Positions 25,060 to 32,803 of a DNA stretch of 46,411 nt are shown one piece after another. Every line of letters starts with the position of its first letter. The stretch's first letter is position 1. This stretch comes from Streptomyces monomycini (lineage in GTDB: Bacteria; Actinomycetota; Actinomycetes; Streptomycetales; Streptomycetaceae), in the NCBI RefSeq assembly GCF_022271435.1, contig NZ_JAFIQY010000015.1, forward strand, positions 116,518 through 162,928, written 5' to 3'. The position numbers and the translations under genes were made by a program. The notes beneath the pieces were generated by a model that worked only from the letters and a program-made list of their open reading frames with translations, was not told where the DNA came from and made no database searches.

Positions 25060-25150
25060 AAATGCAATTGCGCAATCGATCATTGCGCTTGCACAACACC
25101 TGTCCCTCTTGACTGGACAAGAATATTGCGCAACTAGAAAGATTGCCGTT
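25060..25150. promoter_or_regulatory. AT-rich region with repeated ATTGCGC boxes
   Basis: Between the divergent genes folD and RDD lies a stretch much richer in AT than the rest of the window. It holds the perfect palindrome ATTGCGCAAT (25067-25076) and two related boxes, ATTGCGCTT (25082-25090) and ATTGCGCAAC (25125-25134). A TTGACT hexamer at 25109-25114 looks like a -35 box for the RDD gene, though I find no matching -10 at the ideal spacing. It is probably a protein-binding control region. Confidence 0.5.
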
Positions 25151-25251
25151 CAGTGCCGCAGGCATCATCGGGGGGCGGGCCACTGATCCCAAGTTTTCCT
25201 CCGAGCACGCCCTGCCGTCCCCCACTGAACACCAACGGAGGAAACCAGCCA

Positions 25252-26064
25252 ATGAGCTTTGGCGACCCGAACAATCCCTACGGTCAGCCGCAGGGGCAGC
25301 CCAACCCGTACGGCCAGCAGCCGCAGGCGCCGTACGGCCAGCCGCCCCAGGCACCGCAGGCCCAGCCGGGGTACGGCTACCCGCAGCAGGCACAGCCCCA
25401 GCCGGGCTACGGCTACCCGCAGCAGGCCCCGCCGCAGCCGCAGGCCCCGTACGGCCAGCCGCCGCAGGTGCCCCAGCAGCAGGCGTACGGCTACCCGCAG
25501 CAGGGCTCCCCGTACGGCCAGCAGTCCGGCATGCCGGGAATGGGCGGGCCGCAGCCCTACGCCGGCTGGGGTGCGCGGGTCGGCGCGGCGCTGCTGGACG
25601 GTCTGATCGTCGGTGTCCTTCCGACGATCCTGTACATCATCGCGGGCGTGGTGACCGCCAACACGGTCACCACGGTGACGCGGCCGGACACGTCCTACTG
25701 CGGCACCGATTACCAGTGCATCTCGGACGCCTACACCGCCGCCAACAACGCCACCTCCGGCATGCCCGCCCTGGCGCTCATCCTTGTCGCGCTGGCCGGT
25801 CTGATCACGCTCGCCGGCGGCCTCTTCCTGATCGCCAAGGAAGGCTCCACCGGCCAGACCCCGGGCAAGAAGGCGCTGAACATCCGCGTCGTGCGGGAGG
25901 CGACCGGGCAGCCGCTCGGCTTCGGCCTGGCCCTCGGGCGCAAGATCTGCCACGCGGTGGACGGTCCGCTGTGCGGCCTCGGCTTCTGGTGGCCGCTGTG
26001 GGACGAGAAGTCCCAGACGTTCGCCGACAAGATCGTCAGCACCGTGGTCGTCCGTACTCAGTAG
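25252..26064 (+). CDS. RDD-family membrane protein with Gln/Pro/Tyr-rich tail
   Basis: A protein of 270 residues. The first 105 form a cytoplasmic tail of repeats around PYGQPPQAP and GYGYPQQ. The RDD domain follows, with its Arg in YAGWGARVGAALLDGLIVG and the later Asp residues; three membrane segments are seen (about 118-140, 175-198, 225-245). The stretch TPGKKALNIRVV is the family loop, and the end is DEKSQTFADKIVSTVVV. RDD proteins are small transporter-like membrane proteins, some linked to ion exchange; the substrate here is unknown. The ATG at 25252 has CGGAGGAAA upstream. The following gene has a similar tail, so the pair may have duplicated the tail region. Confidence 0.9.
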   Translation: MSFGDPNNPYGQPQGQPNPYGQQPQAPYGQPPQAPQAQPGYGYPQQAQPQPGYGYPQQAPPQPQAPYGQPPQVPQQQAYGYPQQGSPYGQQSGMPGMGGPQPYAGWGARVGAALLDGLIVGVLPTILYIIAGVVTANTVTTVTRPDTSYCGTDYQCISDAYTAANNATSGMPALALILVALAGLITLAGGLFLIAKEGSTGQTPGKKALNIRVVREATGQPLGFGLALGRKICHAVDGPLCGLGFWWPLWDEKSQTFADKIVSTVVVRTQ

Positions 26065-26093
26065 GACTCCGTACGGCAGCTCATCCGGCCCAG

Positions 26094-26126
26094 GGCCCCC
26101 TCGCGCGAAAATGGCGCGAGGGGGCC
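26094..26126 (+). terminator. 13-bp hairpin after the RDD gene
   Basis: Bases 26094-26106 and 26114-26126 are exact reverse complements with the loop GAAAATG. It starts 30 bases after the RDD stop and lies before the next same-strand gene, so the two genes are probably separate transcripts. Confidence 0.85.
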
Positions 26127-26228
26127 TTCGCCGCCCCTTAGGCTCTTACCGATCTCTTACTTCACCCGGGACCGCCGGAACCGTGCAGCACCGGCTGACA
26201 CCCGGTCACACCGCTCGAAGGACACGTC

Positions 26229-26822
26229 GTGAGCTATCCGAACCAGAACCCCTACGGTCCGCCGCAGGGCCAGCCCCAGGGCCCTCCCCAGCCCCAGTAC
26301 GGCTACCCGCAGCAGCAGCCGATGCAGCCGCAGCAGCCGTACGCGCCGTTCCCGGCAGGCCCCATGGGTCCCGGCGGCATGCCCGGCATACCCGCGCCGC
26401 AGCAGATGCCCAGCAGCACCAAGGCCGCCCGCGTGATGCTCTTCTTCCTCGCCGCGACGGGCGTCATCGGCATCATCATCATGGCCGTCGGCCTGAACCG
26501 GCTCAGCAGCGCGTCGGCGAACTACAGCGGTCTCGGCGGCAACCCCGAGGACATCTTCGCCATCGGCAAGGGCGCGATGGTCTTCATCATGATCCTCCAG
26601 GCGGCCTACGCGGCGGTCGCGCTGGTGCTCGCGCTCCAGTTCTCCAAGGGAGCCAACGGAATCCGTATCGGCACGATCATCTTCGGGTCCGTGTCGATCC
26701 TGTGCAGCATTCCCTTCGCCTTCGCGTTCTACGGCATCCCGAGCTTCGTGCTCTCCATCCTCATCATCGTCTTCGCGGCGAAGCAGGAAAGCCAGGCGTG
26801 GTTCATGCGCCCCCGGTTCTGA
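26229..26822 (+). CDS. four-segment membrane protein with Gln/Pro/Tyr-rich tail
   Basis: A protein of 197 residues. Residues 1-65 are the repeat-rich tail (NPYGPPQGQPQGPPQPQYGY). Four membrane segments follow, at about 68-88, 115-138, 145-165 and 168-185; the last soluble residues are KQESQAWFMRPRF. I do not recognise a family beyond small actinobacterial membrane proteins with such tails. The GTG at 26229 is taken as start because GAAGGA lies about 7 bases upstream. Confidence 0.8.
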   Translation: MSYPNQNPYGPPQGQPQGPPQPQYGYPQQQPMQPQQPYAPFPAGPMGPGGMPGIPAPQQMPSSTKAARVMLFFLAATGVIGIIIMAVGLNRLSSASANYSGLGGNPEDIFAIGKGAMVFIMILQAAYAAVALVLALQFSKGANGIRIGTIIFGSVSILCSIPFAFAFYGIPSFVLSILIIVFAAKQESQAWFMRPRF

Positions 26823-26861
26823 CTCTCCTGAGCCGGCCGGGCGCACGCCCGGAACACGCCG

Positions 26862-26894
26862 AGGCCCGTCCCCCAGCACGCGGGAGACGGGCCT
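26862..26894. terminator. hairpin between convergent genes
   Basis: The arms AGGCCCGTC (26862-26870) and GACGGGCCT (26886-26894) are exact reverse complements, extended inward by C/G pairs across a one-base bulge, and followed by TTT on the plus strand. It lies between the end of the gene at 26229-26822 and the end of purH, and may serve both. Confidence 0.75.
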
Positions 26895-26933
26895 TTCGGC
26901 TGAGGGGGGGCTCACGGGCGAGCCCCGGCGGGC

Positions 26934-28493
26934 TCAGTGGAAGAAGTGCCGGGTTCCGGTCAGGTACATCGTCACGCCCGCGGCCTTCGCCGCCTCGATG
27001 ACCTGCTCGTCACGGACCGAACCGCCGGGCTGCGCGACGGCCTTGACGCCCGCCTCCAGCAGCACCTCCAGGCCGTCCGGGAACGGGAAGAACGCGTCGG
27101 AGGCGGCGTAGGAGCCGCGCGCCCGCTCCTCGCCCGCCCGCTGCACGGCCAGCTTCGCCGAGTCCACGCGGTTGACCTGGCCCATGCCGACGCCGACCGT
27201 GGCGCCGTCCTTGGCGAGCAGGATCGCGTTGGACTTCACGGCGCGCGACGCCCGCCAGGCGAAGGCCAGTTCGGCCAGCTCGGCGTCGCCCAGTGCCTCG
27301 CCGGCCGCCAGCGTCCAGTGGGCCGGGTCGTCGCCCTCGGCCTGGAGGACGTCCTTGACCTGGGCCAGGCCGCCGCCGTCGATCGGCTTGAACTCGGCCG
27401 GCGGCTGCGGGCCCTCGGGGCAGCGCAGCACCCGGATGTTCTTCTTACGGGCCAGCACCTCGACGGCGCCGTCCTCGTAGTCCGGGGCCACGATGACCTC
27501 GGTGAAGATCTCCGCGACCTGCTCGGCCATCGCCACGGACACCGGGCGGTTGACGGCGATGACGCCACCGAAGGCGGACAGCGAGTCGCAGGCGTGCGCC
27601 TTGCGGTGCGCCTCGGCGACGTCGTCACCGATGGCGATGCCGCACGGGTTGGCGTGCTTGATGATGGCCACGCAGGGCTCGGTGTGGTCGTACGCGGCCC
27701 GGCGCGCGGCGTCGGTGTCCGTGTAGTTGTTGTACGACATCTCCTTGCCGTGCAGCTGCTCCGCCTCTGCCAGGCCGCCGCAGCCGCCGGTGTAGAGGGC
27801 GGCCGCCTGGTGCGGGTTCTCGCCGTAGCGCAGCACGTTCTTGCGCGCGTACGTCACGCCGAGGAAGCCGGGGAATTCGCCGCCGTCGCCCGCGTAGTCA
27901 CCCGCGAACCAGGAGGCCACGGCCACGTCGTACTCGGCGGTGTGCCGGAACGCCTCGGCCGCCAGCCGCCTGCGCTCCTGAAGGCCGAAGCCGCCGTCCG
28001 CGATGCTCTTGAGCACGTCCGTGTAGCGGTCCGGGTTGACCACGACGGCGACCGAGGGGTGGTTCTTGGCCGCGGCGCGCACCATCGAGGGGCCGCCGAT
28101 GTCGATCTGCTCCACGCAGGCGTCCGGCTCGGCGCCGGAGGCCACCGTGTCGCTGAACGGGTAGAGGTTCACGACCACCAGGTCGAACGGCTCCACGCCC
28201 AGCTCGTCCAGCTGCCGCCGGTGGTCCTCCAGCCGCAGGTCGGCGAGGATGCCCGCGTGCACCTTCGGGTGCAGCGTCTTGACCCGGCCGTCCAGGCACT
28301 CGGGGAAGCCGGTCAGCTCCTCGACCCTGGTCACCGGGACACCGGCCGCCGCGATCTTCGCGGCCGTCGAGCCGGTCGAGACGAGCTGGACGCCCGCCGC
28401 GTGCAGCCCCTGGGCCAGTTCTTCCAGGCCCGTCTTGTCGTAGACGCTGACCAGCGCCCGGCGTACGGGCCGCTTCGTTGCTTCGGCGGTCAC
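26934..28493 (-). CDS. purH: bifunctional AICAR formyltransferase / IMP cyclohydrolase
   Basis: An enzyme of 519 residues that does the last two steps of IMP synthesis. The N-terminal cyclohydrolase half (1-195) has the MGS-like fold with ALVSVYDKTGLEELAQGL, STGSTAAKIAAAG, GGPSMVRAAAKNH. The C-terminal transformylase half has LRYGENPHQ, SYNNYTDTDAA and the catalytic motif IKHANPCG, and ends TGTRHFFH. The start is a GTG at 28493 whose bases overlap the purN stop (GTGA, 4 bases), so the two are translationally coupled. It uses 10-formyl-THF made by FolD. Confidence 0.98.
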   Translation of the reverse strand: MTAEATKRPVRRALVSVYDKTGLEELAQGLHAAGVQLVSTGSTAAKIAAAGVPVTRVEELTGFPECLDGRVKTLHPKVHAGILADLRLEDHRRQLDELGVEPFDLVVVNLYPFSDTVASGAEPDACVEQIDIGGPSMVRAAAKNHPSVAVVVNPDRYTDVLKSIADGGFGLQERRRLAAEAFRHTAEYDVAVASWFAGDYAGDGGEFPGFLGVTYARKNVLRYGENPHQAAALYTGGCGGLAEAEQLHGKEMSYNNYTDTDAARRAAYDHTEPCVAIIKHANPCGIAIGDDVAEAHRKAHACDSLSAFGGVIAVNRPVSVAMAEQVAEIFTEVIVAPDYEDGAVEVLARKKNIRVLRCPEGPQPPAEFKPIDGGGLAQVKDVLQAEGDDPAHWTLAAGEALGDAELAELAFAWRASRAVKSNAILLAKDGATVGVGMGQVNRVDSAKLAVQRAGEERARGSYAASDAFFPFPDGLEVLLEAGVKAVAQPGGSVRDEQVIEAAKAAGVTMYLTGTRHFFH

Positions 28494-29149
28494 GGGATCA
28501 GTACCTTTCGTCCCTCAATGCGGTAGCCGTGCCGGGCCAGCAGCCCCACGACCTCGACGAGCAGCTTGCGCTCGACTTCCTTGATGCGCTCGTGCAGCGC
28601 GGATTCGTCGTCCTCGTCCCGGATCTCGACCACGCCCTGGGCGATGACCGGGCCGGTGTCGACGCCGTCGTCGACGAAGTGGACGGTGCACCCGGTGACC
28701 TTGGCGCCGTACGCGAGGGCCTCGCGGACACCGTGGGCACCGGGAAAACTCGGCAGCAGGGCCGGATGCGTGTTGATGATCCGGCCGCCGTACCGGGCGA
28801 GGAACTCCGCGCCCAGGATCTTCATGAAACCGGCCGAGACGACCAGGTCCGGCGTGTACGCGGCGACGGCCTCGGCCAGCGCGCGGTCCCAGGCGGCCCG
28901 GTCGGCGTGGTCCTTGACCCGGCATACGAAGGTGGGCAGCCCGGCCCGCCCGGCGCGCTCCAGGCCGGCGATGCCGTCGCGGTCGGCGCCGACCGCGACC
29001 ACCTCGGCCCCGTACGCGGCGGCCCCCTCGGCGGCGACGGCGTCCAGCAGCGCCTGCAAGTTCGTACCGGAACCGGAGACGAGCACGACGATGCGGGCCG
29101 GGGGGCCGGAAACGGCGGCGGAAGCGGATGAAGAGGAAGCGGAGGCCAC
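28490..29149 (-). CDS. purN: phosphoribosylglycinamide formyltransferase
   Basis: An enzyme of 219 residues that formylates GAR with 10-formyl-THF in purine synthesis. Landmarks are VLVSGSGTNLQALLDA at the N-terminus, SAGFMKILGAEFL, the catalytic Asn/His in NTHPALLPSFPGAHG, and the Asp in VHFVDDGVDTGPVI. I chose the GTG at 29149, which has GAAAGAG upstream and gives a family-typical length with a short Ser/Ala-rich extension; an in-frame ATG at 29209 is possible but adds 20 unusual residues. It overlaps purH by 4 bases. Bases 29150-29426 are the divergent promoter region shared with the next gene, with a 15-base direct repeat (CTGCTGTACGGCGGT) at 29173-29203. Confidence 0.95.
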   Translation of the reverse strand: MASASSSSASAAVSGPPARIVVLVSGSGTNLQALLDAVAAEGAAAYGAEVVAVGADRDGIAGLERAGRAGLPTFVCRVKDHADRAAWDRALAEAVAAYTPDLVVSAGFMKILGAEFLARYGGRIINTHPALLPSFPGAHGVREALAYGAKVTGCTVHFVDDGVDTGPVIAQGVVEIRDEDDESALHERIKEVERKLLVEVVGLLARHGYRIEGRKVLIP

Positions 29150-29426
29150 GGCGGGACTCTTTCTCGCGCGGTCTGCTGTACGGCGGTACTGCTGTACGGC
29201 GGTGTGCATGTTGTGCGGTCGTACAAAACCATGGGTAGCCGAAAACCGGGGAACCCTACGAAGGCGCCGACCGTCAGCAACGATACCGGCACACCGCGCG
29301 GCCCCCACGGGACGGGGGCGCACGCGAGAGGTAGCGTCGGGCGTGAGAACGCACGCTGTTCGTGGTATCCGCCCGCCCGGCCACCCGTCGGACGTACGGA
29401 CGAGACAAGGGGAAGACACACTCCAG

Positions 29427-30533
29427 ATGCCGGACCGACGCCGCCGCGCGGCCCTCCTCCTCGCTCCCCCAGCCCTCGCTGGGAGGTACCCCCAGCCAGC
29501 AGCCGCTCCCGGGGCGGTGCTGCTGCGCGAGCGCAAGCCGTCCTCCGATGCCGCGGGGGCGGGTGCTTCGGGTTCGTCCGGATCATCGGGTTCGTCCGGC
29601 CCCGGCTCGTCCGGCCCCGGCTCGTCCGGCCCCGGCTCGTCCGGCTCCGGCTCGTCCGGGGGGCCGGCCAGGGAGCGGGCCCACTCGCACCCCTCCGGTC
29701 AGGACTCGGGAGGGCAGGACGGGAACGGGCCGGGTGGAAGCGATCGCAGCGGTAGCGACCGGGGCGGAAGCGGTCAGGACGGAAGCGGTCAGGACGGGCG
29801 GGACCGTGACAATCCGTTCGCGCCGCCACCCGCCGACGCCCCCGAGCAGCCGTGGCAGCCCCGCGGCCACGGGCAGGACCAGGACGGCGGCCAGGACGGG
29901 CCGGGCGACCGGCAGCAGTCCTCCTGGGGCAGTCACTGGAGCAGCCGGCAGCCGGGCCGCCAGGGCGGTGGCTTCGGTTCGCGCCAGGGCGGCCGCAACA
30001 ACCAGCAGGGCCAGGGAGGCCAGGGCGGCTCCGGAGGCGGGTTGCGCTGGGACCCGACCGACCCCGCCCAGCGCCGCGCGCGCTACGCGCTGCTCGCCGG
30101 CATGTGGGGCTTCTTCTTCGTCCTGTTCAATCTGCCGGAGATCGCCCTGCTGCTGGCGACGCTCGCCCTGTACTGGGGCATCAGCTCCCTGCGCGCCAAG
30201 GCGGCGCGTACGGGCAACGGCGCACGGTCCGGGAGCGCACGCGCCACGACCGCCGACCTCACGGGCCAGGCTGCGCCCCGTACGGACTCCGGCGCGTCCG
30301 CCGCAGGCCGCACCCCGCCCGTATCCACCCGCCCGCAGACGACCGCCGCGGTCGCCGGCCTGGTCACCGCGACGCTGGCGCTGGCCATGGTGGCGGCCAC
30401 CTACACGGTCCAGCTTGTCTACCGCGACTACTTCACGTGCGTGAACGACGCCCTGACCCGCTCCGCCCAGCACGCCTGCGAGAAGCAGCTCCCCGAGCAG
30501 CTGCGCCCGCTGCTCGGGGCCGACAAGGAGTAG
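29427..30533 (+). CDS. Gly/Ser/Gln-rich membrane protein
   Basis: A protein of 368 residues. The first 215 are low complexity: tandem GSSGP units, then DG/GQDG and QGG runs. A conserved-looking core follows: RWDPTDPAQRRARYALLAGM leads into two close membrane segments (about 228-243, 246-262). After a polar linker, a third segment (VAGLVTATLALAMVAATYTV) is followed by an outside tail VYRDYFTCVNDALTRSAQHACEKQLPEQLRPLLG with two cysteines. The ATG at 29427 follows AAGGGGAAG by about 13 bases, a long spacing, so the start is uncertain. I recall similar proteins beside purN in Streptomyces; the role is unknown. Confidence 0.78.
   Translation: MPDRRRRAALLLAPPALAGRYPQPAAAPGAVLLRERKPSSDAAGAGASGSSGSSGSSGPGSSGPGSSGPGSSGSGSSGGPARERAHSHPSGQDSGGQDGNGPGGSDRSGSDRGGSGQDGSGQDGRDRDNPFAPPPADAPEQPWQPRGHGQDQDGGQDGPGDRQQSSWGSHWSSRQPGRQGGGFGSRQGGRNNQQGQGGQGGSGGGLRWDPTDPAQRRARYALLAGMWGFFFVLFNLPEIALLLATLALYWGISSLRAKAARTGNGARSGSARATTADLTGQAAPRTDSGASAAGRTPPVSTRPQTTAAVAGLVTATLALAMVAATYTVQLVYRDYFTCVNDALTRSAQHACEKQLPEQLRPLLGADKE
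29589..29660. repeat. 15-base tandem repeat, nearly five copies
   Basis: The unit GGCTCGTCCGGCCCC is repeated in frame and encodes GSSGP. It lies in the low-complexity N-terminal region of the membrane protein at 29427-30533. The near-identical copies suggest recent slippage. Confidence 0.9.
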
Positions 30534-30562
30534 CCCGGTCGGAGCCGGACCCCGCGTCTCTC

Positions 30563-32734
30563 TCAGCCGCCGCCCTCGGGGTCGGCGGCTGAGGTGTTTC
30601 CGGGGTCTGCGTCATAGGGCGGTGCGGTGGGTTCGAAGTCGGTCATCAGGCCGCCGGATGAGGCTCTGAGCGCCGACCAGCGGGCCCGGCGGGTGCTGGC
30701 GTCGTGCCAAGGGGCGGGTGGGGGTGGCGGGGATGACGGGGATGACGGGGATGACGGGGGTGGCTGGGAGGACATAGGTGACAGAGGTGGTGGAGGTGAC
30801 AGGGGGGACGGGTGTGACGGGAGCGTGGGAGATCCGGGGGGCGTGGGCGGCGGCGGGGTGCGGGTGCCCGGGTGGTCGCGGCCGTACGGGACGTCGCTGC
30901 CGGCCGTACGGCGGTGCCGGGCCCGGTGGCGGTTCCGGCGGCGGTTCCGGCGGCGGGAAGGCTGGGCAGCGGTACGCCGTACGGCCCGCCGTCGGGCTCG
31001 GAGGACCGTACGCCGCAGCGCCGCCCAGCAGAAGCGGCCGGCGGCCCGCGTCCACCGTCCGGCGGCACGGAGGACCTCCACGGCGAGCCGTTTTCCCCCG
31101 CGCCACAGCCGCTTGCGGAGCTTTTCACGCGGCTTCCGCACGGGCTTCGGCGGGCGCGGCACACCGCGCAGCCACCAGGCCCGCACGACGAGAGCGCCCG
31201 GAATTCCGATGAGCGCCGTCCAGCTCAGCGCCGCCAGCCCCGTCTGCCACCAGCTCGGCCCGAAACGGGCCAGCGCCGCGGTACCCAGCGCGCCGCCCGC
31301 CAGGCCGGCGAGCAGCGCCGAGGCCACCGCGCAGCCGAGCGCCGCGAGCCCGGCGGCCGCGGCGGTCCCGCGCCAGCCGGTCCATGCGGGGGCCGGTGTC
31401 GTCGGTGTGGGGGGTGTGGAGGGTGTGGCGTCGGGGTCGGTTTCGGTCCCGGGCCCGATTTCGGTCCCGGGCCCGGCTTCGGTCCCGGGCCCGGCTTCGG
31501 TCCCGGGCCCGGCTTCGGTCCCGGGCCCGGCTTCGGTCCCGGGCCCGGCTTCGGTCCCGGTTCCCGTTTCGGGTGCGGTTCCGGCCCCCGCCCCGGCTTC
31601 TGGCCGGGCAGCGGTTCGCGACGCGGCCGCGTACGCCTTCGCGGGCAGCGCGGCGTACCGGGCCAGCACCACACCGACGGCGAGCGGCACCACGGCGGTC
31701 AGCCAGTGCGGCAGAGCGGTGCCGCCCGCATCCGGGACCATGCCGAGCAGCGGGAAGTGCGGCAGGACCGGATGACCGGTGGCCGCGAGCGGACCGACCG
31801 TGCTGCCCGCGCCGAGCGTGAAGCCGGGACCGAGCCCGTAAGCGACTCCCCATACGACGGTGTTCGGCAGCAGTACGAGACTGAGCAGCAGCACGGTGCA
31901 CCGGCCCGCCCAGTCGTGGGTGAGCGCGAGGAATTCGGACCGGACCGCGGGCGCGTGCCAGCCGAGCGCGAGGAGCGCCAGCAGGGCGCCGCACAGCAGC
32001 AGCGCCAGGAGAGCCGCGGCACCCGCGCGCGCCGCGGCGGCCAGCCGACGGCCTCGCAGTGAGGCCCGCAGCCCGGCCGGCAGCCGGTCGTGCGCGCGCT
32101 GGACCGGGTCGGGCAGCGGCACGAAGGCGGCGGGCCCGAGAGAGCGCCAGGCCGCCACGGCCAGGGTCGCCACGGCGACCAGCGGTACGTACAGCAGCGC
32201 ACTGAGCGGTTCTACGCGCAGCGGACCCGCCGATGCGTACAGCAGGGCGGCGGCCGCGACGAGCAGGTACCCCGTCAGCAGCCAGCCGAGCATCTGGCGG
32301 GGCGTGGGTTCCGGGTCGATGTCCTCGGGGTGGAGGAGGCTGGGGCAGGCGGGCTTCGGGGGGCGGGCGGGCTGCGGCGGCACTTCGAGGATGTGCCGGC
32401 CGGACCGGTACAGCAGCCAGAGGGGCAGGGCCGTCAGGAGCAGCGGCGTCACGGCGACGGGCGAGGCGCCGCCGGTGGCGGCCACGGTCCGTACGAGGTC
32501 GCTGCCGTGTGCGAGGAACCACAGGTCGGCGGCGAGGTGCAGGGCGCGCGACGGGTCGGAGTCCGGGTACGGGGAGGCCACCCAGAGCAGCAGTACCGCG
32601 ACGGCGAAGGCCCCGAGCCCGAGCCCCGCCGCCAGCACTCCGCCGAGGAAGGCGGTGCCGAGCGCGGAGGACCGCTGGGTGGAGGCCCGGCCGCGCGACG
32701 ACAACGTCGGGCCGCGGTCGGTCAATTGGCTCAC
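30563..32734 (-). CDS. DUF6350 polytopic membrane protein
   Basis: A protein of 723 residues with about ten membrane segments in the first 550 residues. Landmarks are a first segment with LGGVLAAGLGLGAFAVAVLLLW, LHLAADLWFLAHG, VTPLLLTALPLWLLYR and LLPNTVVWGVAYGLGPGFTLG; this matches the actinobacterial DUF6350 family, sometimes annotated as cell division protein PerM. A Gly/Thr/Glu repeat (EAGPGT units) interrupts the membrane part, and the last 170 residues are Arg-rich and then Pro/Ser-rich. I chose the GTG at 32734, giving the start SQLTDRGPTL; there is no strong ribosome site. It diverges from the sigma-like gene. Confidence 0.85.
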   Translation of the reverse strand: MSQLTDRGPTLSSRGRASTQRSSALGTAFLGGVLAAGLGLGAFAVAVLLLWVASPYPDSDPSRALHLAADLWFLAHGSDLVRTVAATGGASPVAVTPLLLTALPLWLLYRSGRHILEVPPQPARPPKPACPSLLHPEDIDPEPTPRQMLGWLLTGYLLVAAAALLYASAGPLRVEPLSALLYVPLVAVATLAVAAWRSLGPAAFVPLPDPVQRAHDRLPAGLRASLRGRRLAAAARAGAAALLALLLCGALLALLALGWHAPAVRSEFLALTHDWAGRCTVLLLSLVLLPNTVVWGVAYGLGPGFTLGAGSTVGPLAATGHPVLPHFPLLGMVPDAGGTALPHWLTAVVPLAVGVVLARYAALPAKAYAAASRTAARPEAGAGAGTAPETGTGTEAGPGTEAGPGTEAGPGTEAGPGTEAGPGTEIGPGTETDPDATPSTPPTPTTPAPAWTGWRGTAAAAGLAALGCAVASALLAGLAGGALGTAALARFGPSWWQTGLAALSWTALIGIPGALVVRAWWLRGVPRPPKPVRKPREKLRKRLWRGGKRLAVEVLRAAGRWTRAAGRFCWAALRRTVLRARRRAVRRTAAQPSRRRNRRRNRHRARHRRTAGSDVPYGRDHPGTRTPPPPTPPGSPTLPSHPSPLSPPPPLSPMSSQPPPSSPSSPSSPPPPPAPWHDASTRRARWSALRASSGGLMTDFEPTAPPYDADPGNTSAADPEGGG
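31442..31567. repeat. 18-base tandem repeat, seven copies
   Basis: The unit TTCGGTCCCGGGCCCGGC occurs seven times in a row with few changes. It lies in the DUF6350 gene and encodes repeated EAGPGT in a loop between membrane segments. The unit contains the palindrome CCCGGGCCCGG, so the repeats could also fold as nucleic acid. Confidence 0.92.
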
Positions 32735-32803
32735 ACGGCCATGCTGCCAACAACACACGTTTCCGCCATGGAGCAGGCGATTACCGGACGTGTCGCTCAA
32801 TAT

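Noticed and set aside
26937..28526. Plus-strand open frame opposite purH
   Set aside because: purH is unmistakable; the antisense frame is a by-product of codon bias.
28566..29426. Upstream extension of the membrane protein gene that starts at 29427
   Set aside because: The open frame extends back across purN on the other strand, with Ser/Arg-rich nonsense; I kept the start after the A/G-rich site near 29405.
31442..31567. Repeat array as a possible CRISPR
   Set aside because: Units are contiguous 18-base coding repeats without spacers and there are no cas genes.
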